Of a stretch of DNA of 64,000 nucleotides, positions 16,923 through 25,659 are shown in pieces. The DNA comes from Deltaproteobacteria bacterium. Its GTDB lineage: Bacteria; Desulfobacterota; Binatia; JACPRU01. The position numbers and the translations under genes are program-made. Each line of letters opens with the position of its first letter. Within the stretch, counting starts at the first letter, position 1. Location: NCBI GenBank assembly GCA_016189835.1, contig JACPRU010000063.1, positions 19,698-83,697 on the forward strand, read 5' to 3'. The notes under the pieces are model-generated. The model was given only the letters and a program-made list of their open reading frames with translations. It ran no database searches and was not told where the DNA came from.

Positions 16923-18395
16923 GTGCGTAGAAGGCAGTGGGCTGCAACCGCGGCGTGCGCGAGGCTGCTGGTCGCGGGTTGGCTCCTGTCGGATGCGGGA
17001 GCGGCCGGCGCGATCAGCCTGTTCGGCACCGAGGAGGAGAAGCCGGCGGCGGGGTTGATGCTGCCGGACTTCGTGGATCTCGCCCGACGCAGCTTTCCCG
17101 CGGTCGTGAACGTCTCGACCACCACCAACGGGGGCGCCGTGCGCGGCGGCCCTGCCCCAGGCGGCCCCGACGATCCGTTCGGCGAGTTCTGGGAGCCGTT
17201 CGAGCGCTTCTTCGGGCCCGGGCAGATGCCGCGGCGGCCGTTCAAGCAGAAGAGCCTGGGCTCGGGGTTCTTGATCGACAAGCGCGGATCGATTCTCACC
17301 AACGACCACGTGATCGAGGACGCCGACGAGATCGTCGTCAAGCTCGCCGATGGCACCGAGCACCGCGCCAAGGTGCTCGGCCGCGACAAGAAGACCGACA
17401 TCGCGCTGATTCGCATCGACCAGGCGCCGCCGGTGTCGCCGGTCGTGCTCGGCGATTCCGACCGGCTCGAGGTCGGCGAATGGGTGATGGCGATCGGCAA
17501 TCCGTTCGGGCTCGAGAACACCGTGACGGCGGGGATCGTGAGCGCGAAGGGACGCCACATCGGGGCCGGGCCGTACGACAACTTCATCCAGACCGACGCG
17601 TCCATCAACCCCGGCAACTCCGGCGGACCGCTCATCAACCTGCGCGGCGAGGTGGTCGGCATCAACAGCGCGATCTACAGCCGCAGCGGGGGCAACATCG
17701 GCATCGGCTTCGCGAGCCCGATCAACATCGTCAAGGACCTGCTTCCCGACCTCGAGTCCAAGGGCCGCGTGACGCGCGGCTGGCTCGGCGTGCTGATCCA
17801 GAAGGTGACGCCGGAGATCGCCGAATCGCTCGGCCTGCGCGAAGCCGCCGGCGCGTTGGTCGCCGACGTGATGAAGGACGGGCCGGCCAAGCAGGGCGGG
17901 ATCCAGGTCGGCGATGTGATCGTCGAGTTCGACGGCGCCGGGGTGAAGGACTCCACGGACCTGCCGCTGCTGGTGGCGCGCACGCCGGTCGGCAAGGTCG
18001 TGAAGGTGAAGGTGCTGCGCGGCAAGACCGAGAAGATCCTCGACGTCAAGGTACAGGAGCTGAAGGAGGGGGAGGTGCGGCTGGCGGGCGCCGAGAAAGA
18101 GAGCGACGACGTCGGCCTGACGGTGCAGAACCTGACGCCGCAGATCGCCGAGTCGCTCGGGCTCGACGCCGCCACTCGCGGCGTGGTGGTGTCGGCGGTG
18201 ACGCCGGGGAGCGCGGCCGACGAGGCGCAGGTTCGCCGCGGCGACGTGATGCTCGAGGTCAACCGCAAGCCCATCAAGGACCCAGCGGCCTTCCGCTCGG
18301 CCCTGCGCGCGACCGAGAAGGGCAAGAGCGTGCTGCTGCTCGTCAAGCGCGGCGACAGCACGATCTTCCTCGCGCTCAAGAGAGAGAAGCCATAG
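16923..18395 (+). CDS. degP: Periplasmic serine protease DegP/HtrA with two PDZ domains
   Basis: 490 residues from GTG 16923 (GGGAGA upstream). Signal peptide about 1-29. Trypsin-like domain has H129 ('TNDHVIEDAD'), D159 ('KTDIALIR') and S233 ('NPGNSGGPLI'). Two PDZ domains follow (about 300-375 and 395-490), both containing 'T-P-[EQ]-I-A-E-S-L-G-L' as recognition segments. It degrades and chaperones misfolded envelope proteins. It ends 28 bp before copy 2 of the leader element. Confidence 0.94.
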   Translation: MRRRQWAATAACARLLVAGWLLSDAGAAGAISLFGTEEEKPAAGLMLPDFVDLARRSFPAVVNVSTTTNGGAVRGGPAPGGPDDPFGEFWEPFERFFGPGQMPRRPFKQKSLGSGFLIDKRGSILTNDHVIEDADEIVVKLADGTEHRAKVLGRDKKTDIALIRIDQAPPVSPVVLGDSDRLEVGEWVMAIGNPFGLENTVTAGIVSAKGRHIGAGPYDNFIQTDASINPGNSGGPLINLRGEVVGINSAIYSRSGGNIGIGFASPINIVKDLLPDLESKGRVTRGWLGVLIQKVTPEIAESLGLREAAGALVADVMKDGPAKQGGIQVGDVIVEFDGAGVKDSTDLPLLVARTPVGKVVKVKVLRGKTEKILDVKVQELKEGEVRLAGAEKESDDVGLTVQNLTPQIAESLGLDAATRGVVVSAVTPGSAADEAQVRRGDVMLEVNRKPIKDPAAFRSALRATEKGKSVLLLVKRGDSTIFLALKREKP

Positions 18396-18423
18396 CGCCG
18401 GGAGACGCCGCCCCCTGAGCTAG

Positions 18424-18518
18424 GCTACTAGGACGCGACTTCGCTGTCTTGCACGAAAAGATGAGATACGAGGCCTCAGTAGGCGACCACCGTTTGGTTG
18501 CGGCTGTGCCGCGCTGAG
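18424..18518 (+). repeat. Interspersed leader element, copy 2 (full length)
   Basis: Starts GCTACTAGGAC; 37 nt lead to an ATG at 18461 that opens an 18-codon frame, MRYEASVGDHRLVAAVPR, with TGA at 18515-18517. The GTG start of the PBP gene is 2 nt later. Hairpins: TTCG/CGAA near 18440-18456, a near-palindrome around GAGGCCTC, GCGACCA/TGGTTGC with loop CCGTT, and GCGGC/GCCGC with loop TGT. It aligns gap-free with copy 3 over the whole length. Confidence 0.88.
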
Positions 18519-18519
18519 C

Positions 18520-20814
18520 GTGACGCGAATCGCCCGGCGCTGGTCGATCGCGGCGGCGTCGCTCGTGCTCGCCGTCGCCGCCGTCGGCGGCGGCTGGGCG
18601 GTGGGCACGATCCGCGCCCTGGACCATCGGCTGGTGGAACGGTTCTCCGGGCGGCGCTGGGAGATCCCCTCCAAGATCTACTCGGACTCGTTCGTCGTCT
18701 ACGTCGGCAGCGAGATCTCGGCGCTGAACCTGGTCGAGCGCCTCGACCGCCTCGACTATCGCCGGATCGACGGCGACGTGGCTCATGCCGGCGAGTACCG
18801 CTATCAGCCGGGTCGGGGGCGCCTGGAGGTGTTCCTGCGCAGCTTCGACTACCCGAATCGACCGTTCCGGGGCTTTCCGGCGGCGGTCGATCTCGCCGAC
18901 GGCCGGGTGAAGTCGATCTCCCGGCTCGACGGGGGAGCGCCGATCGATGCTCTGGAGCTCGATCCCGAGATTCTCGCCGGCATCTACGACCAGGCGGCGG
19001 AGGAACGGCGGATCGTCAAGCTCGCCGAGCTGCCGCGGATCCTCGTGCAGGCGGTGCTCGCCGCCGAGGATCGCCGCTTCTTCGAGCATCACGGCATCGA
19101 CGTGCGCGGCGTGCTGCGCGCGATGGCGGCGAATCTGCGCCAGGGCCGGGTGGTGCAGGGGGGGAGCACGCTGACCCAGCAGCTCATCAAGAACTTCTTC
19201 CTCTCCGGCGCGCGGACCGTGAAGCGCAAGATCGTCGAGGCGGTGATGGCCGTGCTCGCCGAGATCCACTACAGCAAGATGGAGATCCTCGAGAGCTACT
19301 TGAACGAGATCTATCTCGGACAGCGCGGCTCGCGCGGCATCTTCGGCGTCTGGGAAGGGGCGCGATTCTACTTCGGCAAGGAGCCGAAGGACCTGTCGGT
19401 CGGCGAGGCGGCGATGCTCGCCGGGCTGATCCGCTCGCCCGGGCATCTGTCGCCGGCGAAGAATCCCGGACCGGCGAAGCGGCGGCGCGACGAGGTGTTG
19501 CGCTTCCTGCTGCAGAGCGGCGACATCACCCCGTCCGAATACCAGGCGGCGGTGGCCGAGCCGCTGCCGGAGCGGCTCCCCGCTCCCGAGGCGACCGGCG
19601 CGCCCTACTTCGTCGACTACCTGCGCGGCGAGATCGAGGAGGAGTATCCGCTCAATACGCTGACCAGCGAGGGCTTCCGGATCTTCACGACGCTCGACCC
19701 GTCGCTGCAGCGCGACGCCGAGCGGGCGGTGACCCGCGGCCTCGCCGCGCTCGAGAAGCGCCGGGCCGCGCTCGGCCGGAAGGACGAGCCGCTCGAGGCG
19801 CTGCTGCTCGCGGTGCAGCCGCACACCGGCGAGATCAAGGTGATGGTCGGCGGCCGCTCCTACGCGGCCAGCCAGTTCAATCGCGTGACCGCTGCGGAGC
19901 GCCAGCCCGGTTCGATCTTCAAGCCGATCGTGTTCGCGGCGGCGTTCGAGACCGAGGAGCAGAGGGGGGAAGGGCGCTTTCTGCCCACCCGGCGGATCGC
20001 CGATGCGCCGTTCACCTGGAGCTACGACGGGCGGACCTGGTCGCCGGAGAACTACAAGCGCGAATACCACGGCGAGGTGACCCTGCGGCAAACCCTCGAG
20101 ATGTCGCTCAACTCGGCCACCGCACGGCTGGCGCAGGAGGTCGGCCTGGAGCGAATTCACGACGTCGCGACGCGGCTCGGCTTCCGCGAGAGTCTGCCGA
20201 TGGTCCCCGCGCTGGTGCTCGGCGGCGCGGAGGTCACCGCCTACGAGGTGGCCGGCGCGTTCGCCGCCATCGCCAACCTGGGATTTCGCACCGAGATGAG
20301 CGCCATCCGCGGCGTGCTCGACGGCGAGGGAGCGCCGATCGTTCGTGACACGCTCGGCGCGTCGCAGGCCGTGTCGCCGCGCGTGGCGTTTCTGGTGACC
20401 CGCCTGATGCAGGGGGTGGTGGAGCACGGCACGGCCTCCGCGGTGCGCTCGGCCGGTCTCGCCTTCCCCATCGCCGGCAAGACCGGCACCACCAACGAGG
20501 GGCGCGACGCGTGGTTCGTCGGCTTCACGCCCGACCTGCTGGCGGTGGTGTGGGTGGGCTTCGACCGCGAGCAGGCGCTCGGCCTTTCTGGAGCCCAGGC
20601 GGCGCTTCCGATATGGATCGAGTTCATGAGGGACGCCTACGCCGGCAAGGAGTCGACGCCGTTCCTGGTGCCGCCCGGGATCGACAGCGCGTGGATCGAT
20701 CCGGCCAGCGGCGGCCTGGCTACCGCCCGCTGTCCCGAGCGGTTCGAGGAGTCGTTCCTGGAGGGCGAGGCGCCGACGGCGCCCTGTTCGCTGCACCCCG
20801 AGGCACCGCCGTGA
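18520..20814 (+). CDS. mrcB: Bifunctional class A penicillin-binding protein (PBP1B-like)
   Basis: 764 residues. A membrane anchor (about 9-30) is followed by a UB2H-like region (about 50-140) typical of PBP1B. The GT51 glycosyltransferase carries E183 in 'AAEDRRFFEHHGID' and 'GGSTLTQQLIKNFFL'. The transpeptidase carries S465-x-x-K ('RQPGSIFKP'), S529-x-N and the K654-T-G box ('AGKTGTTNEGRDAWF'). It polymerises and crosslinks peptidoglycan. The GTG start has no clear Shine-Dalgarno and lies 2 nt after the stop of the 18-codon frame in the leader element, suggesting reinitiation. It overlaps tsaD by GTGA. Confidence 0.94.
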   Translation: MTRIARRWSIAAASLVLAVAAVGGGWAVGTIRALDHRLVERFSGRRWEIPSKIYSDSFVVYVGSEISALNLVERLDRLDYRRIDGDVAHAGEYRYQPGRGRLEVFLRSFDYPNRPFRGFPAAVDLADGRVKSISRLDGGAPIDALELDPEILAGIYDQAAEERRIVKLAELPRILVQAVLAAEDRRFFEHHGIDVRGVLRAMAANLRQGRVVQGGSTLTQQLIKNFFLSGARTVKRKIVEAVMAVLAEIHYSKMEILESYLNEIYLGQRGSRGIFGVWEGARFYFGKEPKDLSVGEAAMLAGLIRSPGHLSPAKNPGPAKRRRDEVLRFLLQSGDITPSEYQAAVAEPLPERLPAPEATGAPYFVDYLRGEIEEEYPLNTLTSEGFRIFTTLDPSLQRDAERAVTRGLAALEKRRAALGRKDEPLEALLLAVQPHTGEIKVMVGGRSYAASQFNRVTAAERQPGSIFKPIVFAAAFETEEQRGEGRFLPTRRIADAPFTWSYDGRTWSPENYKREYHGEVTLRQTLEMSLNSATARLAQEVGLERIHDVATRLGFRESLPMVPALVLGGAEVTAYEVAGAFAAIANLGFRTEMSAIRGVLDGEGAPIVRDTLGASQAVSPRVAFLVTRLMQGVVEHGTASAVRSAGLAFPIAGKTGTTNEGRDAWFVGFTPDLLAVVWVGFDREQALGLSGAQAALPIWIEFMRDAYAGKESTPFLVPPGIDSAWIDPASGGLATARCPERFEESFLEGEAPTAPCSLHPEAPP

Positions 20815-21830
20815 TCGTGCTCGGCATCGAGACCTCGTGCGACGATACCGCCGCGGCGGTGCTCGACGGCCCCCGGCTGCTGTCGAGCATCGTCTCGTCG
20901 CAGGATGCCGTGCACGGACCGTACGGCGGCATCGTGCCGGAATTGGCCTCGCGCCATCACCTGGTCAACGTTCTCGCCGTCCTGCACGCGGCGCTCGAGC
21001 AGGCGGGGATCGGCATCGACGCCGTCGAGGGCATCGCCGTCACCCGCGGTCCGGGCTTGATCGGATCGTTGCTGGTGGGGCTGTCCACGGCCAAGGGCAT
21101 CGCCTTCCGCAGAGGGATTCCGATGGTCGGGGTGAACCACCTCGAGGGCCACCTGCTGGCGATCTTCCTCGAGCGCGAGATCGAGTTCCCGTACGTCGCC
21201 CTGCTCGTCTCCGGGGGCCACACGAGTCTCCACCTCGCCGAGGGACCGGGGCGGTACCGCCGCCTCGGCGCCACCCGCGACGACGCGGCGGGCGAGGCGT
21301 TCGACAAGGCGGCCAAGATGCTCGGTCTCGGTTTCCCGGGAGGCCGCGTGATCGACCGCCTGGCGCGCGACGGCGACCGGACGGCGATCCGCTTTCCCCG
21401 GGCGGTGGTGCGCGGCGCGAAGTACGACTTCAGTTTCAGCGGACTGAAGACGGCGCTGCGCGAGTTCCTGCGGCGCGAGCACGGCTTCGCGGCGGGCGCG
21501 CAGGCGCCGAGTCTGTCCGCGTCGGCGCTCGGCGACATCGCCGCGAGCTTCCAGGAGGCGGTGGTCGACATGCTCGCGGTGCCGGCGCTGGCGGCGGCCG
21601 ACGAGCTCGGCGTGCCGCGGATCGTAGTCTCGGGAGGCGTCTCGGCCAACTCCCGCCTGCGCGGCCGCCTGCATGACGACGCCCGGAGGCTCGGCATGGC
21701 GGCGTACGTTCCCTCGCCGAAGCTGTGCACCGACAACGCGGCGATGATCGCCTACGCCGGCGCGCGCCGTCTCGCGAATCGCGAGCGCGATCCGTTGACC
21801 TTGAACGCGGTGGCGAGCTTGCCGCTGTGA
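20811..21830 (+). CDS. tsaD: tRNA N6-threonylcarbamoyladenosine transferase
   Basis: 339 residues. 'VLGIETSCDDTAAAV' at the start, metal ligands H110 and H114 in 'VNHLEGHLLA', the glycine-rich 'LLVSGGHTSL', and C-terminal 'KLCTDNAAMIAYAG' define the Kae1/TsaD family. With TsaB, TsaE and TsaC it makes t6A37 in ANN-decoding tRNAs. The GTG start overlaps the PBP stop (GTGA). Confidence 0.96.
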   Translation: MIVLGIETSCDDTAAAVLDGPRLLSSIVSSQDAVHGPYGGIVPELASRHHLVNVLAVLHAALEQAGIGIDAVEGIAVTRGPGLIGSLLVGLSTAKGIAFRRGIPMVGVNHLEGHLLAIFLEREIEFPYVALLVSGGHTSLHLAEGPGRYRRLGATRDDAAGEAFDKAAKMLGLGFPGGRVIDRLARDGDRTAIRFPRAVVRGAKYDFSFSGLKTALREFLRREHGFAAGAQAPSLSASALGDIAASFQEAVVDMLAVPALAAADELGVPRIVVSGGVSANSRLRGRLHDDARRLGMAAYVPSPKLCTDNAAMIAYAGARRLANRERDPLTLNAVASLPL

Positions 21831-21910
21831 TCGGCAGAAGCGATGCGATCCGAGACCCCGCTGGGCCCGGGCTTCGTGATGGCGGCCATGCCGCCGCTCT
21901 AGCCGCGTCC

Positions 21911-22747
21911 ATGGCCGCCGCGGAGTCGCTCCACCGCCGCACTCGAGAAGGGCTCGCCGCGCTCGGCGTGCGCCCGCGGCGCCGGCTCGGCCAGAGCTTT
22001 CTCGTCGATCCGCGGGTGGTGGCGCGGATCGTCGCGGAGGCGAACGTCGCCGGGCGCACCGTGGTCGAGATCGGACCGGGCCTGGGGGCGCTGTCGGAGG
22101 CACTGGCCGAGGGTGCCGCCCGGCTCGACCTCGTGGAGATCGAGACGCGCCTGGCCGAGCGGCTCCGGGAGCAGTTTCGCGGGCGGCCGCAGGTGCGGGT
22201 CCTGGCCGCCGACGCGCTGCGCGTCGACTACGAGGCGCTGGTCGGAGCCGGACCGCGCGCGCTGGTGGTGGCGAATCTGCCGTACAGCGTCGGCAGCCAG
22301 ATCCTGCTGCGGCTGATCGAGGCGCGGGCGGGTTTCGAGCGGCTCGTCGTGATGCTGCAGCGCGAGGTCGCCGAGCGCCTGGTCGCCCGTCCCGGCAGCA
22401 AGGCCTACGGGACGATCACGCTGTGGACCGCGCTCTACGGCCGAGCCGAGCTGCTGTTCCGCGTCTCGCCGGCGGCGTTCGTCCCGCGCCCCAAGATCGA
22501 GTCGGCGGTCGTCTCGATCGCGCTCGACGTCGAGCCGCGCGTGGCGCTCGCCGACGAGCAGCACTTTCGTACGGTGGTGCGCGCGGCGTTCGCGCAGCGG
22601 CGCAAGATGCTGCGCGCGGCGCTCGCCCGGCTCGCCACGCCCGGCGAGATCGAAGCGGCGGGCATCGACCCGCGCCGGCGCGGCGAGACGCTCTCGATAG
22701 AGGAGTTCGCGCGGCTGTCGAACGAGCTGCGCCGTGCGCGGCACTGA
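21911..22747 (+). CDS. rsmA: 16S rRNA dimethyladenosine transferase
   Basis: 278 residues. 'RRRLGQSFLVDPRVV', SAM-binding 'VVEIGPGLGALSEAL', the catalytic 'NLPYSVGSQILL' and C-terminal 'FVPRPKIESAVV' identify KsgA/RsmA, which dimethylates two adjacent adenines in the 3' hairpin of 16S rRNA. ATG 21911 gives a normal N-terminus; an in-frame GTG at 21827 overlapping the tsaD stop would add 28 non-conserved residues. Third gene of the PBP-tsaD-rsmA group. Confidence 0.94.
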   Translation: MAAAESLHRRTREGLAALGVRPRRRLGQSFLVDPRVVARIVAEANVAGRTVVEIGPGLGALSEALAEGAARLDLVEIETRLAERLREQFRGRPQVRVLAADALRVDYEALVGAGPRALVVANLPYSVGSQILLRLIEARAGFERLVVMLQREVAERLVARPGSKAYGTITLWTALYGRAELLFRVSPAAFVPRPKIESAVVSIALDVEPRVALADEQHFRTVVRAAFAQRRKMLRAALARLATPGEIEAAGIDPRRRGETLSIEEFARLSNELRRARH

Positions 22748-22841
22748 GCCGCCGACGCTGATGTCGAGCCTTCATGCCGATCCGGGAGGCGCCGCGCCGC
22801 GGTCCGCCGAGGTCCCGGCCGGGGCGGCGGCCGCCGGCTGA

Positions 22842-22936
22842 TCTACTACGGCAGAATTTCGTCTCTTGGCACGACGAAATGAGATACGAGACCACAATAG
22901 GCGACCGCCGTTTGGTTGCGGCTGTGCCGCGCTGAG
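22842..22936 (+). repeat. Interspersed leader element, copy 3 (full length)
   Basis: CTACTACGG start, open frame ATG 22879 to TGA 22935 (MRYETTIGDRRLVAAVPR). Hairpin 1 is perfect here: ATTTCGTC (22856-22863) with GACGAAAT (22873-22880), 9-nt loop. The third stem is kept through A-U to G-U change (GCGACCG/TGGTTGC). The central GAGGCCTC palindrome is eroded. mutM starts 7 nt after the internal stop codon. Confidence 0.87.
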
Positions 22937-22942
22937 CGCGCG

Positions 22943-23755
22943 ATGCCCGAGCTGCCGGAGGTGGAAACGATCCGTCGCGGGCTCGAGCGCCGCCTGTGCG
23001 GCGCGCGCGTCACCCGCGTCGAGATCCGCGAGCCGCGCCTGCGCCGCCGCGTCGATGAGGCCGCGCTGCGGGCGCTGGTCGGGCGGCGGGTCGAGGCGGT
23101 CGGGCGGCGCGCCAAGTACCTGCTCGCGGACGTCGGCGAGGGGCTGTGCTGGCTGATGCATCTCGGCATGTCGGGGCGGCTCCTGCTGGTGCCGAGCGGC
23201 GAGCCGCCCGGCGAGCACGAGCACGTGCGGGTCGAGTTCGATCGCGCGGGGTCGCTGCGCTATCGGGATCCGCGCCGCTTTGGATGGATGCGGGTGGCGC
23301 GCGTCGAGGAGCTGGACGAGATCGCGGGTCTCGGCCCCGAGGCGCTCGGCGCGGAGATCGGCGGCGCCGCGCTGCGCGCGCTGCTGCGGGGAACGCGGCG
23401 CGACATCAAGGCGGCACTGCTCGATCAGCGGGTGATCGCCGGCATCGGCAACATCTATGCGAACGAGATCCTGTTCCGCGCCGGCGTGCGACCGACGCGG
23501 CGCTGCCCCCGCCTGAGCGGCGCCGATCTCGACCGGATCGCGCGCGCCACCGCCGCCGTGCTCGGCGAAGCGGTGGCGCGGCGGGGAACCTCGTTCTCGG
23601 ACTACTTCGACAGCGACGGCCTCCCGGGCACGTTTCAGGACGTGCTCGCCGTGTTCGACCGCCGCGGCGAGCCGTGCCGGCGGTGCGCCACGCCGATCAA
23701 GCGCCGGGCCCAGGGAGGGCGCTCGAGCTTCTACTGCCCCTGCTGCCAGAGGTAG
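22943..23755 (+). CDS. mutM: Formamidopyrimidine-DNA glycosylase
   Basis: 270 residues. The N-terminal 'MPELPEVETIRRGL' supplies catalytic Pro1 and Glu2 after Met removal; 'GRRAKYLL' holds the conserved Lys; the helix-two-turns-helix 'GIGNIYANEILFRAGV' and the C-terminal zinc finger ('CRRC' ... 'CPCC') are intact. It removes 8-oxoguanine and FaPy lesions. No good Shine-Dalgarno precedes the ATG, which follows leader element copy 3. The last 59 nt overlap the convergent permease gene. Confidence 0.96.
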   Translation: MPELPEVETIRRGLERRLCGARVTRVEIREPRLRRRVDEAALRALVGRRVEAVGRRAKYLLADVGEGLCWLMHLGMSGRLLLVPSGEPPGEHEHVRVEFDRAGSLRYRDPRRFGWMRVARVEELDEIAGLGPEALGAEIGGAALRALLRGTRRDIKAALLDQRVIAGIGNIYANEILFRAGVRPTRRCPRLSGADLDRIARATAAVLGEAVARRGTSFSDYFDSDGLPGTFQDVLAVFDRRGEPCRRCATPIKRRAQGGRSSFYCPCCQR

Positions 23756-24581
23756 CGGGCATCGACCCGTCGGACCCGGCGGCGGGCCGGCGCACGTCGA
23801 GCCAGTCGCGCAAGCCGTCCCCGAGGACGTTGATGCCGAGAACGGTGAGAAACACGGCGAGGCCCGGGAACAGCGCGACGTGCGGCGCGACCAGCAGGAA
23901 GCTCCTGCCCTCGTTGAGCATCGCTCCCCAGGAGGGCGTCGGCGGCTGGGTGCCGAGCCCGAGGAACGACAGGCTCGCCTCGGCGACCACGGCCGCGGAG
24001 AAGCCGAACGTCGCCTGCACGGCGAGCGGGCCGGCGAGCAGCGGCAGGACGTGAAGCGTGACGATGCGCAGCGGCCCGGCGCCGAGCGACACGGCGCTCT
24101 CGACGTGCGCCCGCTCGCGCAGCGACAGCGTCTCGGCGCGGACCAGCCGCGCGTAGCCCGTCCAGCCGATGACCGACAGGGCGAGGACGACGTTGCCGAG
24201 ACTCGGGCCCAGCACCGCGCTCAACGCGATCGCGAGCAGGATCCCGGGAAACGCCAGCAGCACGTCGACGGCGCGCATCACGACCTCGTCGATCCATCCC
24301 CCCGCGAAGCCGGCGAGCAGGCCGATCGCCGTGCCGAGGGCGAGCGAGATCGCCACGGTGGACAGGCCGACGACCAGCGAGACGCGGGCGCCGTGCAGCG
24401 TCCGGCTCAAGATGTCGCGCCCGAGGCGGTCCTGGCCGAAGGGGTGCGCGAGCGAGGGCCCGCGCAGGTTCTCGGCGAGCGCCGGGCGCGAGGGATCGCG
24501 GGGTGCCAGCCGCGGGCCGAGGGCGGCGGCGGCCAGGAAGAGCGCGACGATCGCGGCGCCGAGGCGAGCGGCGGGGCTCAT
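23697..24581 (-). CDS. Peptide/nickel-type ABC permease (DppC/OppC family)
   Basis: 294 residues, about six membrane segments. An N-terminal OppC_N region contains 'HPFGQDRLGRDILSRTLHGAR'. The BPD_transp_1 EAA loop reads 'HVESAVSLGAGPLRIVTLHV'. It would form a heterodimeric channel with the DppB-like protein upstream. The C-terminus runs past the mutM stop into a Ser/Gly/Arg tail ('SGSRGSRSSS'), so the last 20 residues are probably a read-through extension without function. No binding protein or ATPase gene is nearby. Confidence 0.88.
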   Translation of the reverse strand: MSPAARLGAAIVALFLAAAALGPRLAPRDPSRPALAENLRGPSLAHPFGQDRLGRDILSRTLHGARVSLVVGLSTVAISLALGTAIGLLAGFAGGWIDEVVMRAVDVLLAFPGILLAIALSAVLGPSLGNVVLALSVIGWTGYARLVRAETLSLRERAHVESAVSLGAGPLRIVTLHVLPLLAGPLAVQATFGFSAAVVAEASLSFLGLGTQPPTPSWGAMLNEGRSFLLVAPHVALFPGLAVFLTVLGINVLGDGLRDWLDVRRPAAGSDGSMPATSGSRGSRSSSALPGPGA

Positions 24582-25510
24582 CGCGCCTCCCGCCCGCCGA
24601 ATCGCACGCGCGGGTCGAGCCGCTGGTAGGCGAGATCGGTGAGCAGGTTGGCGGCGACGTAGCCGCAGGCGATCACCAGCACGCAGCCCTGGACGAGCGG
24701 ATAATCCCGCCCCTCGATCGCCTGCAACGTGAGCCGCCCGATGCCCGGCCAGGCGAAGATCGTCTCGGTGATGATCGCGCCGCCGAGCAGGCTGCCGAGC
24801 TGCAGGCCGAAGACCGTGGTGACCGGCAGCAGCGCGCCGCGCAGCGCGTGGCGGAAGAACACGCGCGCCTCCGACAGCCCCTTGGCGCGCGCCGTGCGGA
24901 TGAAGTCCGCACCCAGGGAGTCGAGAACGGCGGTCCGGGTCAGGCGGGTGAGAATGGCCGACATGCCGAGCCCGAGCGTGGCGGCCGGCAACAGCAGGCC
25001 GGCGGCGGAGTCCGCGCCCGATACCGGCAGCCAGCCCAGGCGAACCGAGAACAGCAGCACCAGCAGCGGACCGAGGACGAAGTTCGGCAGCGCGGCGCCG
25101 AGCAAGGCGAACGCGGTGGCCGCGGCGTCGAGCCATCGCCCGCGATGCCGCGCCGACAGCACGCCCAGAGGAATCGCCAGCGCCACCGCCAGCGCCCCCG
25201 CGGCGCCGGCCAGCGCCAGCGTGGCCGGCAGCCGGGCGCGAATCAGCCCGGCGACCGGGGCGCCGTCGCGGAGCGAGCGGCCGAGGTCGCCTCGCGCGGT
25301 GCGGGCGAGGAATCCCAGGTACTGCGACCACAGCGGCCGGTCGAGACCGAGCGCCGCGCGCATCCGCTCGCGGTCGACCACGGCCGCACTCTCGCCGAGC
25401 ATCATCTCCACCGGGTCGCCGGGAACGAGGTGGACGAAGAAGAAGACCAGCGTGACGACGCCGAGCAGCGTGGGCAGAGCGAGCGCGAGACGCCGCAGCA
25501 GCGCGCTCAC
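24578..25510 (-). CDS. Peptide/nickel-type ABC permease (DppB/OppB family)
   Basis: 310 residues, six membrane segments. 'FFVHLVPGDPVEMMLG' is the DppB N-terminal signature, 'GDLGRSLRDGAPV' follows, and the EAA loop is 'FIRTARAKGLSEARVFFRHA'. The start is GTG 25510; its stop overlaps the DppC-like start (ATGA). The mltD gene diverges upstream, so this two-gene unit lacks both the solute-binding protein and the ATPases that such systems need. Confidence 0.9.
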   Translation of the reverse strand: MSALLRRLALALPTLLGVVTLVFFFVHLVPGDPVEMMLGESAAVVDRERMRAALGLDRPLWSQYLGFLARTARGDLGRSLRDGAPVAGLIRARLPATLALAGAAGALAVALAIPLGVLSARHRGRWLDAAATAFALLGAALPNFVLGPLLVLLFSVRLGWLPVSGADSAAGLLLPAATLGLGMSAILTRLTRTAVLDSLGADFIRTARAKGLSEARVFFRHALRGALLPVTTVFGLQLGSLLGGAIITETIFAWPGIGRLTLQAIEGRDYPLVQGCVLVIACGYVAANLLTDLAYQRLDPRVRFGGREAR

Positions 25511-25659
25511 CCCGCAGATCCCCGGGCGGATGCGGCGCGCGAGATTGCCGCGCGGCGACGGTTCCTCGCCCCGCGCCGCGCGGGCCGGCGTTTCGCGTTG
25601 CGTCTCGGACGCGCGCTTGTTACAAGAATCCAGGGGCGGGGTTGCGAGGGGAGCCGTCG

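Noticed and set aside
18461..18517. 18-aa frame in the leader element as a conserved peptide gene
   Set aside because: All differences between the three copies are non-synonymous; an RNA or DNA element explains the conservation better. Kept only as a possible reinitiation device.
18376..20796. 806-codon open frame antisense to PBP1B (and similar antisense frames at 45509-47863, 54844-57708, 31277-33637)
   Set aside because: High-GC shadow frames: Arg/Ala/His-rich translations without recognisable motifs, lying opposite genes with intact catalytic motifs.
21827..21910. GTG 21827 as the rsmA start (GTGA overlap with tsaD)
   Set aside because: It would add 28 residues without RsmA similarity; ATG 21911 gives the usual N-terminus. 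Not excluded.
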